The position numbers were made by a program, and so were the translations under genes. Shown piece after piece: positions 7,524-15,227 of a DNA stretch of 39,075 nt. Positions within the stretch are counted from its first letter, which is position 1. Every line of letters begins with the position of its first letter. The notes beneath the pieces were generated by a model that was given only the letters and a program-made list of their open reading frames with translations, was not told the origin of the DNA and made no database searches. The stretch is taken from the IMG/VR virus record IMGVR_UViG_3300044712_001007, positions 1 to 39,075 of that record. One strand, given 5' to 3'. Source of the stretch: a virus.

Positions 7524-7772
7524 AACTGCTACACCACCTTATGTTAAATTGCTGTCCCTGAGACTAAAAAAAAGGACTGGAAGCTTTTCGACAAATTTTT
7601 CCAAAATATAACCGTAAAGATTGTTGATATACATAGATTCATACTAAAGTCCTGGGCGTATTACTGTAGGTTTTTGTCGAACGTAAGACATATTTTATGG
7701 GAGGATTTTGCTTTTAATTATCTAATTAATTATGGCATCGATGAACGTACGTTGCTGCCAAGGGGGGATTTG

Positions 7773-7916
7773 ATGGATGACGGAAATCCAGAAGAAATTA
7801 GATGGATAATTTATGATTGGGACGGAATTTGGGAGTATTTTAAAAGCAGGAACGGTGTTTATTACGTAGACCCAAAATATGAACAGAAGTTTAAAAAGGA
7901 ACACAGGGTGCTATAG
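7773..7916 (+). CDS. Small hypothetical protein, opposite to lysogeny genes
   Basis: 47 aa (MDDGNPEEIRWIIYDWDG...) if translation starts at ATG 7773, which has AAGGGGGG at 5-nt spacing. The frame is open upstream to TTG 7674 (80 aa) but no ribosome site precedes that start. It is acidic and aromatic-rich (WIIYDWDGIWEYF). A strong hairpin terminator directly follows. It is a plus-strand gene sandwiched between minus-strand lysogeny genes; function unknown. Confidence 0.5.
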   Translation: MDDGNPEEIRWIIYDWDGIWEYFKSRNGVYYVDPKYEQKFKKEHRVL

Positions 7917-7935
7917 CCCTGTGTTTTTTATTTTT
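7900..7935. terminator. Bidirectional rho-independent terminator
   Basis: AACACAGGG and CCCTGTGTT form a 9-bp stem around an 8-nt loop, followed on the plus strand by a long T-rich tract and on the minus strand by CCTTTTT. It ends the small plus-strand gene and lies just beyond the repressor stop at 7928. Confidence 0.8.
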
Positions 7936-8296
7936 CTTCACCTTCTAAAAGCTCAATAAACTTACGTAGTTTTTCCGGTGATATTTTCTTGTCTGCTGCA
8001 TCCTCCGCAACTTTGTAGTGTTCGCCGTATTTTACAAGTTTTTCCCTTAATATTAGGTCGTCCGTGGCCTGACCGGGGGTTTTTAGATAGCCTGCAATTA
8101 TCATTAGATTTTCGTGCGTAGTGTTCAGTGCCGGTGCAAGTTTTTCCAATGTTTCCGGACTTGGTGTTTGAACATCGTTTTTTATTCTGGATAAAGTCGC
8201 AACAGTAATACCAGTATCTCGGTAAAGCTCTCCGAGACTAGCATACCCTGCCTTTGTCCACATCTCTTCTAATATTGTGCCAATACTCTTGCCCAT
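7928..8296 (-). CDS. Xre-family repressor (CI-like)
   Basis: 122 aa from ATG 8296 (MGKSIGTILEEMW), preceded by GAGGTG at about 9 nt; a GTG four codons earlier overlaps the ribosome site. An HTH_3-type domain occupies residues ~5-65 (LYRDTGITVATLSRIKNDVQTPSPETLEKLAPALN). The C-terminal ~50 residues are charged and helical, probably for oligomerisation; no LexA-like Ser/Lys protease is present. It faces a Cro-like gene across a region with four similar operators and is the likely lysogeny repressor. Because it lacks an autocleavage domain, induction may need an antirepressor or another signal. Confidence 0.85.
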   Translation of the reverse strand: MGKSIGTILEEMWTKAGYASLGELYRDTGITVATLSRIKNDVQTPSPETLEKLAPALNTTHENLMIIAGYLKTPGQATDDLILREKLVKYGEHYKVAEDAADKKISPEKLRKFIELLEGEEK

Positions 8297-8322
8297 AATA
8301 CATAACACCTCATGATGATTAT

Positions 8323-8328
8323 ATTATA
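8323..8328 (-). promoter_or_regulatory. Leftward promoter -10 for repressor
   Basis: The minus strand shows TATAAT about 25 nt before the repressor start, without a good -35. Operators at 8333-8346 and 8349-8362 lie in the -35/spacer region, suggesting autoregulation. Confidence 0.55.
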
Positions 8329-8379
8329 AATCTTACGAATACGAAATATTACGAGAACGAAAATATTTTTTAAAAAACA

Positions 8380-8409
8380 TTGCGTAAACGTAATAGATAA
8401 TGGTATAAT
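8380..8409 (+). promoter_or_regulatory. Rightward early promoter (PR-like)
   Basis: TTGCGT at 8380-8385, 18-nt spacer, and TATAAT at 8404-8409 with an extended TGG just before it. One operator covers the -35 and another starts 4 nt past the -10. It drives the Cro-like gene and the early operon. Confidence 0.75.
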
Positions 8410-8445
8410 AAATTACGAGTACGTAACGAAGGCAGAGGTGATAAG

Positions 8446-8712
8446 ATGTCGGTTAAACTAAATGTGAAAAAATTCAATGAGCTTCAACAAGAAAAAGGAT
8501 GGAGCGATTTAAAAACAGCAGAAGAAATGGAAATTTCTCCAATTCAAATATGGAGAGCCAGGTTGCCGGATGATGATCCTAGGCACAATGACCCTGGGAA
8601 AGAATTTATATCTGGAGCATTACTGGCTTTTGAAGTAAAGTTCGAAGATATATTTTTTTTAAGCGAATCGTTACGATCTCGTAATGAAGAAAAACGAAAG
8701 AAAGGAGCGTAA
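8446..8712 (+). CDS. Cro-like helix-turn-helix regulator
   Basis: 88 aa; ATG after GCAGAGGTGATAAG. It has the pattern KKFNELQQEKGWSDLKTAEEMEISPIQIWRARL with the turn near residues 20-40, a small Xre-type DNA-binding domain without extra domains. First gene of the rightward operon, divergent from the repressor; probably binds the same operators to block repressor synthesis. The HTH is somewhat degenerate, so the Cro label rests partly on position. Confidence 0.75.
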   Translation: MSVKLNVKKFNELQQEKGWSDLKTAEEMEISPIQIWRARLPDDDPRHNDPGKEFISGALLAFEVKFEDIFFLSESLRSRNEEKRKKGA

Positions 8713-8716
8713 TCTA

Positions 8717-8917
8717 TTGGGCTTTACCGAGGAACATCTTCAGCAGATTAACGCGAAACGAGTGCAGATCGCCCAGGAAGTGGTTGATATCTTAATCAAG
8801 TATGGCCTTAGTAACGAAGAGGCCGGAAGAATCCTAGACGGGGCAAAGGTACTATTCGGTAACTTGGTGGTAACGCCGGAACTGTACAAGCCTCTCGGAA
8901 AGGAGGTGAAAAATTGA
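8717..8917 (+). CDS. Small helical protein of the early operon
   Basis: 66 aa from TTG 8717 (GFTEEHLQQINAKRV...), preceded by GAAAGGAG at 9 nt. An ATG at 8684 would give 77 aa but overlaps the previous gene and has no ribosome site. Predicted mostly helical; no motif recognised. Its stop overlaps the next TTG start by 4 nt, so the two are probably coupled. Confidence 0.65.
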   Translation: MGFTEEHLQQINAKRVQIAQEVVDILIKYGLSNEEAGRILDGAKVLFGNLVVTPELYKPLGKEVKN

Positions 8918-9210
8918 ACTGCCAATGCGGATATGTCATGCCAGGAAATGCGAAATTTTGTCCGGAGTGCGGACAAGCAGCGCCAAAGCCTGAAGCTGTC
9001 CAGGAAAAAGAAGATGAGATACTTACCGTTTTGGATGTGATGAAACTGCTGAAAATTTCTCGCAATAAACTCTACGAAATGGTCCGTAATAATGAAATCC
9101 CTTGGTTTCCGATAGGCAGCGACAAACGGTTCATTCGTGCAGACATACTGGCTTTCGCTCGAAACCAGTATAGCGAAAAATTCAAGGATAAATTTCACGA
9201 AGCAGGTTAA
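8914..9210 (+). CDS. Zinc-ribbon plus excisionase-type HTH protein
   Basis: 98 aa from TTG 8914 with AAAGGAGGTG upstream. Residues 3-19 form a zinc ribbon (CQCG...CPECG). Residues ~37-90 match the HTH_17/MerR-like excisionase domain: TVLDVMKLLKISRNKLYEMVRNNEIP, then RFIRADILAF. Such domains bend DNA at attP for excision or act as small regulators. A zinc ribbon fused ahead of it is unusual for a classical Xis. It is the best excisionase candidate here. Confidence 0.7.
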   Translation: MNCQCGYVMPGNAKFCPECGQAAPKPEAVQEKEDEILTVLDVMKLLKISRNKLYEMVRNNEIPWFPIGSDKRFIRADILAFARNQYSEKFKDKFHEAG

Positions 9211-9223
9211 GGAGGCGATAATA

Positions 9224-9433
9224 ATGCGGTGTGCAAACTGCGGAAAAGAATTTCGTCCCTATGAACGCAGAACCTGGGCGGTGCTGCCCGGTGGAGAAAT
9301 CCTGGTGCCAGTATGCAGAGAAGATCGTAGCTGCCAGCGCCGCCGGTGGAGCCATAGCGGCGGGCAAACCTCCAACAGGATGCAAAAGGTTCGGGAAATT
9401 GCCCGCAGGTACGTTTTGAAAGGGGTGAGCTGA
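9224..9433 (+). CDS. Small Cys-containing basic protein
   Basis: 69 aa from ATG 9224, preceded by TTAAGGAGGCGATAAT. It starts MRCANCGKEF, with further Cys in VCREDRSC: a four-cysteine zinc-binding knuckle. The C-terminal half is Arg-rich, suggesting nucleic-acid contact. Function unknown. Confidence 0.7.
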   Translation: MRCANCGKEFRPYERRTWAVLPGGEILVPVCREDRSCQRRRWSHSGGQTSNRMQKVREIARRYVLKGVS

Positions 9434-9550
9434 TTGACGCGCAAACAGGCGGATGTGGTTGAGTTCGTTGTGAGCTGGCTATTTGTTGGACTAGCCGTAA
9501 TCTATATGTCCTGGCATACTGTTGCCGCTTACTGCGATGGACGCATTTAG
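9434..9550 (+). CDS. 38-aa single-TM peptide
   Basis: TTG at 9434, directly after the previous stop, with AAAGGGGTGAGC upstream. It reads MTRKQADVVEFVV and then one hydrophobic segment at residues ~12-32 (VVSWLFVGLAVIYMSWHTV). Small membrane peptides of this kind are frequent in early phage operons; function unknown. Confidence 0.55.
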   Translation: MTRKQADVVEFVVSWLFVGLAVIYMSWHTVAAYCDGRI

Positions 9551-9649
9551 AAAAAGGCAGCCCGTCCCTTTGGGGAAAGGACAGGCCGGACTCGGGGGTG
9601 ATGTGTAAAGAATTATCCTATTTGCGTTTTATTTTATCCAAAAAGGAGG

Positions 9650-10201
9650 GTGGAAACAACGTTCAAAACGGCACGAAAAGCTAAACGATTAAGTCAAATT
9701 GAAGCGCATTTTAAAACAGGAATAGCCCTAAAACGACTGCAGCGGATCGAAAACGGGGACGAACTACCCCAGTGCGGCGAAGTAAAGCTGTTTGACCAGG
9801 CATATGGATGCAACGGGATGCTGGTCCTGCAATACTGCGGAACCATTTGTCCGGACGGGAAATATGCGGGCCTGGAATTTGAGAACATCAGTCCACAATC
9901 GGCCGGGATAAAACTGATAACCAGCCTGGCCAGCATAGAGAAGCTGCTGCCGGAAATAGCCCATACGGTATGTGAGGTAGTTGACTCAATCAAGCCCGCA
10001 AACAAGGAAAGATATGGGGCGATATGCTCCCAGCTCAGCCAGCTGCGGCGTTGCATCATGGCGATTGAAGTTCTGATGGTAAAAGAAAGACTCCCGCTGC
10101 CGCGAGAGTTGAAAGATGTTAAGGCATTTGCTGTCAATCTAAAGAAAAAACCGCCGGTAGAAGCGGTTAAGGAAAATACTCTATCACAATTTTATCAATA
10201 G
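9650..10201 (+). CDS. Xre-like regulator with long helical C terminus
   Basis: 183 aa from GTG 9650. The N terminus (TARKAKRLSQIEAHFKTGIALKRLQRIENGDELP) is an HTH_3-like DNA-binding domain; residues ~90-160 are helical with a Cys-containing YCGTICPDGKY insertion before them. The start is odd: the GGAGG ends immediately before the GTG, too close for initiation, while an in-frame ACG at 9659 has ideal spacing. Early-operon position suggests control of later early genes. Confidence 0.75.
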   Translation: METTFKTARKAKRLSQIEAHFKTGIALKRLQRIENGDELPQCGEVKLFDQAYGCNGMLVLQYCGTICPDGKYAGLEFENISPQSAGIKLITSLASIEKLLPEIAHTVCEVVDSIKPANKERYGAICSQLSQLRRCIMAIEVLMVKERLPLPRELKDVKAFAVNLKKKPPVEAVKENTLSQFYQ

Positions 10202-10217
10202 AAAGGAGATACGTCAA

Positions 10218-10484
10218 TTGTCTAATCTAGACCGGTTTTCTCATCCCATGTCCTGGGAGTTTGAGTCGGTGCCCGAAGAGGGTTACTACGTTGACCCGTC
10301 CGAGCACGATCCGGATCCTCTGGAGGAATATCAGGATGCTCATAACGATTCGTTTAAATTATGTCCCAAGTGTAGGCAGGAGCTATTAATCGGTGAAACA
10401 CCATCAACGGCGGTGGAATATCATGAGCAAACCTATTACGCGGGCGGATCCGATTTCCTATATTGCCCGAAAGGATGTGTTTGA
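10218..10484 (+). CDS. Small acidic protein with CPKC/CPKGC zinc motif
   Basis: 88 aa from TTG 10218 after GAAAGGAGAT. The first half is acidic (VPEEGYYVDPSEHDPDPLEEY). The second half has CPKC and CPKGC separated by ~35 residues, a probable zinc ribbon. It is 0 nt from the next gene. Function not recognised. Confidence 0.7.
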   Translation: MSNLDRFSHPMSWEFESVPEEGYYVDPSEHDPDPLEEYQDAHNDSFKLCPKCRQELLIGETPSTAVEYHEQTYYAGGSDFLYCPKGCV

Positions 10485-11432
10485 ATGGAATTACAGGTAT
10501 TAACACACGTTCAGGAGTTCAGTTGGAACTTCGATGAAATCAAAACCAATGTGGCCGGCTTTGCGGAAAAATATCACGGCCTGGTTGTTACCGAAGAAAC
10601 CCTTCCGGATATGGAAAAGGCACAGAAGGAAATCGCTTCGGTTCGCGTTAAAATCGATGATTTTCGCAAGGAAATCAAAAAGCGCATGAATGAACCTTAT
10701 GAAAAATTTGAAACCCAAATCAAGGAACTTCAGGCGCTTATCGAGGCGGCGGAGACTCCGTTAAAAACGCAGATCCAGCACTATGAGGATATACGTGTCG
10801 TCAAGCGTGAAAACGAAATCAGGGAATACGCAAAAGAACGGGCAGAGGTTAAGGGCCTGCGGGAAGAAAGATTTGCTCAGTTTATAATCCTACCGGAATG
10901 GACCAGGCGATCAACCAAAGATACTACTTATCGCAAGGAAGTCAACAAAGCCATTGACCTGCTGATTGAGCAACAGAAAAATGCCGATGAAGCCGCTTTG
11001 CTCCGGAAACAGAAAAACGATTTAATCCAGCGCATGTGTGAAGTCTATTCGCGGGGACTTAAAACGCCGGTTACTCCGGAAGATGTGGCTCATGTAACAC
11101 ACGATGCAGCGCTGCCGGACATTCCGGAAATTGTGATGGCGGAATGTGATAAGCGCAGGGAAGTAGAAAACAAGGCCGCCATTGACTCTTGCGATACTAA
11201 TCCGGATGTTGGGCCATCACTGCCGCCGGTGTCGGTATTGCCATTACCGCCGATAAACCCGGCACTGGGTGGACCGCCCATACATCAGGACGTGTACGAT
11301 GTAGATCTAAGGCTGCCGGGGATAACAATTGCGCAGGCTAATGAAATTCTAGCATTTTTCGCCTCGCGCAATATAACTTACCAGGTGCTCCGGCAGACGA
11401 CAGCAGGAGGTGAGTTGTCTGATGTCTCCTGA
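10485..11432 (+). CDS. DUF1351-family protein
   Basis: 315 aa. Residues ~20-130 form a long charged coiled coil (MEKAQKEIASVRVKIDDFRKEIKKRMNEP and following), typical of DUF1351 proteins that sit upstream of recombination genes in Firmicute phages. Residues ~225-270 are a Pro-rich linker, and the last ~45 residues form a small folded end (GITIAQANEILAFFASRNI). It is followed by ERF and SSB, so a role with the annealing recombinase is likely but unproven. Confidence 0.75.
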   Translation: MELQVLTHVQEFSWNFDEIKTNVAGFAEKYHGLVVTEETLPDMEKAQKEIASVRVKIDDFRKEIKKRMNEPYEKFETQIKELQALIEAAETPLKTQIQHYEDIRVVKRENEIREYAKERAEVKGLREERFAQFIILPEWTRRSTKDTTYRKEVNKAIDLLIEQQKNADEAALLRKQKNDLIQRMCEVYSRGLKTPVTPEDVAHVTHDAALPDIPEIVMAECDKRREVENKAAIDSCDTNPDVGPSLPPVSVLPLPPINPALGGPPIHQDVYDVDLRLPGITIAQANEILAFFASRNITYQVLRQTTAGGELSDVS

Positions 11433-12096
11433 TATTCAGATGCTTCCGAAGTTTTCAGGAAAAACGATTATTTCCAAACTTTTCGAGCTGATGGGTAAAA
11501 TCACCTATATCCAAAAGGACGAAGAGAACAAGGAACAAAAGTACAAGTACCTCAGCTATGAAGCTGTTTCAGAGAAAATACAGGCCGCGCTGATTGAGTT
11601 AAAACTCATTGCCCTGCCGGAATTTGAAACCGTATCGGAAAAAGAGTATGCCACGGCCAAAGGTGCTCTTTGGAAATATATCCGTATGAAGTTGGTACTG
11701 CAAATCGTTGATGTAGAAACCGGAGAATTTTGTATCGCCGTTGGGGAAGGCAGCGGCGTGGATCCGGGAGACAAGGCTGTAGCCAAAGCCCAAACTATGG
11801 CCATGAAAAACCTTTGGTGCAAGCTTCTTAACGTCCCAATCGGTACGGATCCGGAAGCGGATCCGGCGACTGATCAACAGATATTTTCCCGGGTTTTAAG
11901 TTATGGGCTCCCCGCTTATGAGCAACATATCATGTGGTACTGGAACCAGGCAGGGTGGGATCTGCAGCAATTACCAGGATGGATACAAGCCCGGTTCAGC
12001 CGAACCCCGGATCAACTAACCCAGGAAGAGTGTTACCAAATCATGAACGAATTCGCGAGCTATGCTCAGCACAAACAAGGAGGACAAACTCAATGA
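11422..12096 (+). CDS. erf: ERF-family single-strand annealing protein
   Basis: 224 aa from ATG 11422, with GCAGGAGGTG upstream; a GTG at 11410 is too close to that site. ERF features are KITYIQKDEENKEQKYKYLSYEAVSEKIQ, ALIELKLIALPEF, and GEGSGVDPGDKAVAKAQTMAMKNLWCKLLNVPIG, the conserved core. It anneals complementary single strands in phage recombination and genome circularisation. DUF1351-ERF-SSB order is standard. Overlaps ssb by ATGA. Confidence 0.88.
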   Translation: MSPDIQMLPKFSGKTIISKLFELMGKITYIQKDEENKEQKYKYLSYEAVSEKIQAALIELKLIALPEFETVSEKEYATAKGALWKYIRMKLVLQIVDVETGEFCIAVGEGSGVDPGDKAVAKAQTMAMKNLWCKLLNVPIGTDPEADPATDQQIFSRVLSYGLPAYEQHIMWYWNQAGWDLQQLPGWIQARFSRTPDQLTQEECYQIMNEFASYAQHKQGGQTQ

Positions 12097-12719
12097 TTTT
12101 TGGGACTATTTCAGGAAGGCTTACTGCCGATCCGCAAGTGAAACAAGGACAAAATTCTACGTTTACCACGTTTTCTATCGCCGTCAATCACAGCAATGAT
12201 CAGGTAACCTTTGTAGATTGTACCGCCAACGGCAAGACCGGCGAATTCATTGCACAACGGTTTAAAAAAGGCAATGTATTTTCCGGACCCGCTGAATTAA
12301 GGATGCGGGAATACGAAAGTAATGGTCAAAAACGTCAATCTCTTAGTGCTACAGTGTCAATGATTGACTGGCAGGCATCCCAGCCAACGCCGCAGGAACA
12401 AAACCAAGCGCCGACGCAAGGCTATCCGCCGCAACCAGGCTATGGAGCGCCGCCTGTCGGTTACGGTGCACCGTCGCAGTACGGCCAGCCTCCTCAGAAT
12501 GGGGGAGCTCCGCAGTACGGTAATGTTAATCAGCCTCCCTACAATGGACAGCCTCCCGCGGGGAATTACGGTGCACAGCCGGCAGCCGGAGCAGTTTATC
12601 CCTTCCCGCCCCAAGGTCAGCCTAATACTGGCTATCAGAATCAACCGCCTCAAGGTCAGCCTAACAACGGATATCAGCCGCCGCCACAGGGACAGCCTGC
12701 CCGCGCCGTACCGTACTAA
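12093..12719 (+). CDS. ssb: Single-stranded DNA-binding protein with long P/G/Q-rich tail
   Basis: 208 aa from ATG 12093 (MIFGTISGRLTADPQVKQG), overlapping the ERF stop, with CAAGGAGGAC upstream. The OB fold covers residues ~1-95 (TFVDCTANGKTGEFIAQRFKKGN, SATVSMIDW). Residues ~100-208 are a disordered tail rich in Pro, Gln, Gly, Tyr with repeated PPQGQPN-like units. The tail ends ARAVPY and lacks the acidic DDDIPF tip that normally recruits partners. It coats ssDNA during replication and annealing. Confidence 0.9.
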   Translation: MIFGTISGRLTADPQVKQGQNSTFTTFSIAVNHSNDQVTFVDCTANGKTGEFIAQRFKKGNVFSGPAELRMREYESNGQKRQSLSATVSMIDWQASQPTPQEQNQAPTQGYPPQPGYGAPPVGYGAPSQYGQPPQNGGAPQYGNVNQPPYNGQPPAGNYGAQPAAGAVYPFPPQGQPNTGYQNQPPQGQPNNGYQPPPQGQPARAVPY

Positions 12720-12725
12720 AAATCA

Positions 12726-12766
12726 ATATAGCCCGTCTGGTTATTCCCTGGACGGGCTATATCTTT
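12726..12766. terminator. Strong hairpin after ssb
   Basis: ATATAGCCCGTC (12726-12737) pairs perfectly with GACGGGCTATAT (12751-12762), a 12-bp stem with 13-nt loop, then a short CTTT. The T-tract is poor, so partial termination or mRNA protection is likely; the helicase ribosome site follows directly. Confidence 0.65.
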
Positions 12767-12785
12767 CCCAGGGAGGTAGTTAATC

Positions 12786-14216
12786 TTGTTCGAGCTTAGA
12801 CCATATCAAGAATTGCTTATAGACGGCAGCCGTCTCGAATTTCAGAACGGCAAGAATCGAACCTGTATTGTAGCTCCGTGCGGATCCGGCAAAACAGTGA
12901 TAATGGCATGGATGAGTTCAAAAGCCCGGTTAAACGGTGCCCGGACCATGTTCGTAGTACACAGGCAGGAACTAATCGATCAGTCCTCGGCAACCTTTGC
13001 TGCGTTGGGTGTGCCGCACGGGATTATCGCAGCCAAGTATCCGATAACACCTAATGAAACAATTCAAATCGGCAGCATACAGACCATCATCAGACGCCTG
13101 GACCGGATCAAGGAACCAAACATTATTATCCTGGACGAAGCACACCATGCTACAGCTGCTACGTGGCGCAAGCTGCTGGAAGCCTATCCGGAGGCCCTGG
13201 TCGTAGGACTAACAGCCACACCTGAGCGAATGGGCGGCCGGGGACTGGGAGACATCTTTGAATCATTGATCATGGGTCCTACAGTCAAAGACCTTATATC
13301 TCTTGGTAACTTATCACCGTTTAAATACTACGCACCACCGATAAAGGCAGACCTGGCGGATCTGAAAGTGGTTAAATACGGCGACTACGATCAAAAAGAA
13401 GTAGCCATGCGGATGGACAAGTCGGAAATTATCGGGGATCTGATTACCCAGTATAAACGGCTTGCTCCGGATGCCCGGGCGGTATGTTACTGCTCCAGCC
13501 TGGCTCATAGCCAACACACTGCCGAAATGTTTAGGCAAGCCGGAGTGTCGGCGCTGCATATAGACGGAGAGACGCACGATGTGGCCAGGAAAGCTGCTAT
13601 AAAAGATTTTAAGAATGGAGATATCAAGATCCTGTGCAATGTGGACCTGATCAGCGAGGGGTTTGATGTACCGGCCATGGAGGCCGTTATCCTGGCCAGG
13701 CCAACACATTCCCTGACGCTGTATATTCAGCAGGCGATGAGGGCAATGAGGCCGGATAAGGACAATCCGAACAAAGTATCTGTGATAATTGACCATGTAG
13801 GGAACCTATACCGGCATGGGCTGCCCGACGAAGACCGGGAATGGAGCTTGGAATCGAAAAAGAAAAAAACCGAAAAAAAAGAGTTTCCTATGAAGATCTG
13901 CCCGAAATGTTTCGGCGCCCACCGTCCGGCTCCGGTATGTCCGTACTGCCAGCATGTATATCCGCCCGCAGCAGGGAAAGCGGAACCGGAGCAGCGCGCC
14001 GGCGAGCTGGCCGAAGTTATTGAACTTGAAAAACGGCAGCGCAAAGAAGAGGTCCGGAAAGCCCGGAACGTGGTCACATTGGAGCAGATCGCCATACAGA
14101 GGGGATATTCCCCGCATTGGGTTAGGAAGATGTGTGAAGTTAAAAATATACCGTTTGGGGGAGTGAGTAACGGTGATGCCGGGAGAATTTATGCAAAAAA
14201 TGAGCTTACCATATGA
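12786..14216 (+). CDS. SF2 DEAH-type helicase with zinc-binding tail
   Basis: 476 aa from TTG 12786 after CAGGGAGGTAG. Motifs: Q-like FELRPYQ, Walker A APCGSGKT (30-37), DEAH (117-120), LTATPER (142-148), motif V region ILCNVDLISEGFDVPAM and motif VI QQAMRAMRP. A zinc-binding pair, CPKC and CPYC (~375-395), and a C-terminal helix-turn-helix-like piece (TLEQIAIQRGYSPHWVRKM) follow. It resembles the ComF/RAD25-like helicases of Firmicute phage replication modules, unwinding DNA with ATP. Neighbour to SSB and VRR-NUC. Confidence 0.92.
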   Translation: MFELRPYQELLIDGSRLEFQNGKNRTCIVAPCGSGKTVIMAWMSSKARLNGARTMFVVHRQELIDQSSATFAALGVPHGIIAAKYPITPNETIQIGSIQTIIRRLDRIKEPNIIILDEAHHATAATWRKLLEAYPEALVVGLTATPERMGGRGLGDIFESLIMGPTVKDLISLGNLSPFKYYAPPIKADLADLKVVKYGDYDQKEVAMRMDKSEIIGDLITQYKRLAPDARAVCYCSSLAHSQHTAEMFRQAGVSALHIDGETHDVARKAAIKDFKNGDIKILCNVDLISEGFDVPAMEAVILARPTHSLTLYIQQAMRAMRPDKDNPNKVSVIIDHVGNLYRHGLPDEDREWSLESKKKKTEKKEFPMKICPKCFGAHRPAPVCPYCQHVYPPAAGKAEPEQRAGELAEVIELEKRQRKEEVRKARNVVTLEQIAIQRGYSPHWVRKMCEVKNIPFGGVSNGDAGRIYAKNELTI

Positions 14217-15201
14217 GGCAAAAGTCAACCATGCCATAATCAGGGCTCGAGAGTTTTACCAAGAACTTAACGGAGATGTTGTCTGTAGCGTTGGCGGACT
14301 CGACAGTATTACACTATTAATTCTTTTACGGGCAGAAGTAGCCAAAGATATCCCCGGCGTGAGCGTTTCATCGCTGGAGGATAGAAGCATTCAACAAATT
14401 CATCAAACTTTTGATAACTTTGATATATTAAAGCCTCTGAAAACCAAGGTTCAGGTAATTAAAGACCATGGCTATCCCGTTTTATCAAAAGAAAAAGCCG
14501 GTAAGATCCAGATGCTTCAGAATCCGACTGAAAAGAACGCAATAGTCCGTCATGCGATTATGACTGGCGAAACTGGCAAATATGGCGGTTTCAGGACTAA
14601 AGAAACAGGTTCCCGGATGAGATTACCACAAAAATGGCTTAATTTATTTGGCGGCCCCGAAAATGAGAAATACGGCACCAATTATCAGGCGGCTCCATTT
14701 AAGGTATCTCCCGATTGCTGCTATTACATGAAAGAGCGGCCCTGTGATCTTTACATGAAAGAAACTGGGCGAAAGCCTTTTATGGGCTTAATGGCCAGTG
14801 AAGGAGGTCAGCGACGGTTTGCTCTTTTCAAACATGGTTGTAACTACTATGGGAAAACAGTAGTTCGCTCTTGCCCATTTGCTATATTTAACCGTCAAGA
14901 TCTGCTTCAACTGGCACTTGACCTAAAGGTGCCCGTGCCAGCCATTTATGGGACTATCGAACGGAAAGCGGACGGAACACTTTACACGACTCGGGCACAG
15001 CGAACCGGCTGCAGTATGTGTGGCTTTGGGATTCATTTTGAAAAGCGGCCTCACAGGTTTGATCGACTCCGAGAAGATAACCCCAAGGAATGGCGATTCT
15101 GGATGTATGACATGGGATGGGGTAAGGTATTGGACTATATAGGTGTAAAGTGGGAAAACGAAGTAAACGAAGAAGCCGACTTATTTAGCCAGGCAGTGTA
15201 A
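14176..15201 (+). CDS. PP-loop ATPase, PAPS-reductase/DndC-like family
   Basis: 341 aa from ATG 14176; ATG 14191 has better ribosome-site spacing (GGGAG). The PP-loop is VCSVGGLDSITLL near residues 37-50, the SGGxDS-type ATP-pyrophosphatase signature with Val in place of the usual spacing residue. Cysteines in PDCCYYMKERPC, VVRSCPF and GCSMCGFG could bind an Fe-S cluster, as in PAPS reductases and DndC. A role in sulfur chemistry or nucleic-acid modification is possible; no dnd partners are seen. It overlaps the helicase gene and precedes a nuclease. Confidence 0.82.
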   Translation: MPGEFMQKMSLPYEAKVNHAIIRAREFYQELNGDVVCSVGGLDSITLLILLRAEVAKDIPGVSVSSLEDRSIQQIHQTFDNFDILKPLKTKVQVIKDHGYPVLSKEKAGKIQMLQNPTEKNAIVRHAIMTGETGKYGGFRTKETGSRMRLPQKWLNLFGGPENEKYGTNYQAAPFKVSPDCCYYMKERPCDLYMKETGRKPFMGLMASEGGQRRFALFKHGCNYYGKTVVRSCPFAIFNRQDLLQLALDLKVPVPAIYGTIERKADGTLYTTRAQRTGCSMCGFGIHFEKRPHRFDRLREDNPKEWRFWMYDMGWGKVLDYIGVKWENEVNEEADLFSQAV

Positions 15202-15227
15202 TTGATCTTTTTTGTGGGGGTGGGGAG

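Larger units (their letters stand above)
8309..8445. promoter_or_regulatory. Divergent lysogeny/lysis control region with four operators
   Basis: Four 14-bp sites fit TTACGnnnnCG(t/a)AA: 8333-8346, 8349-8362, 8380-8393 and 8413-8426. The rightmost is a perfect palindrome arm pair (TTACG-AGTA-CGTAA). Two sites lie over the leftward promoter and two bracket the rightward promoter, as in a CI/Cro genetic switch. Confidence 0.8.
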
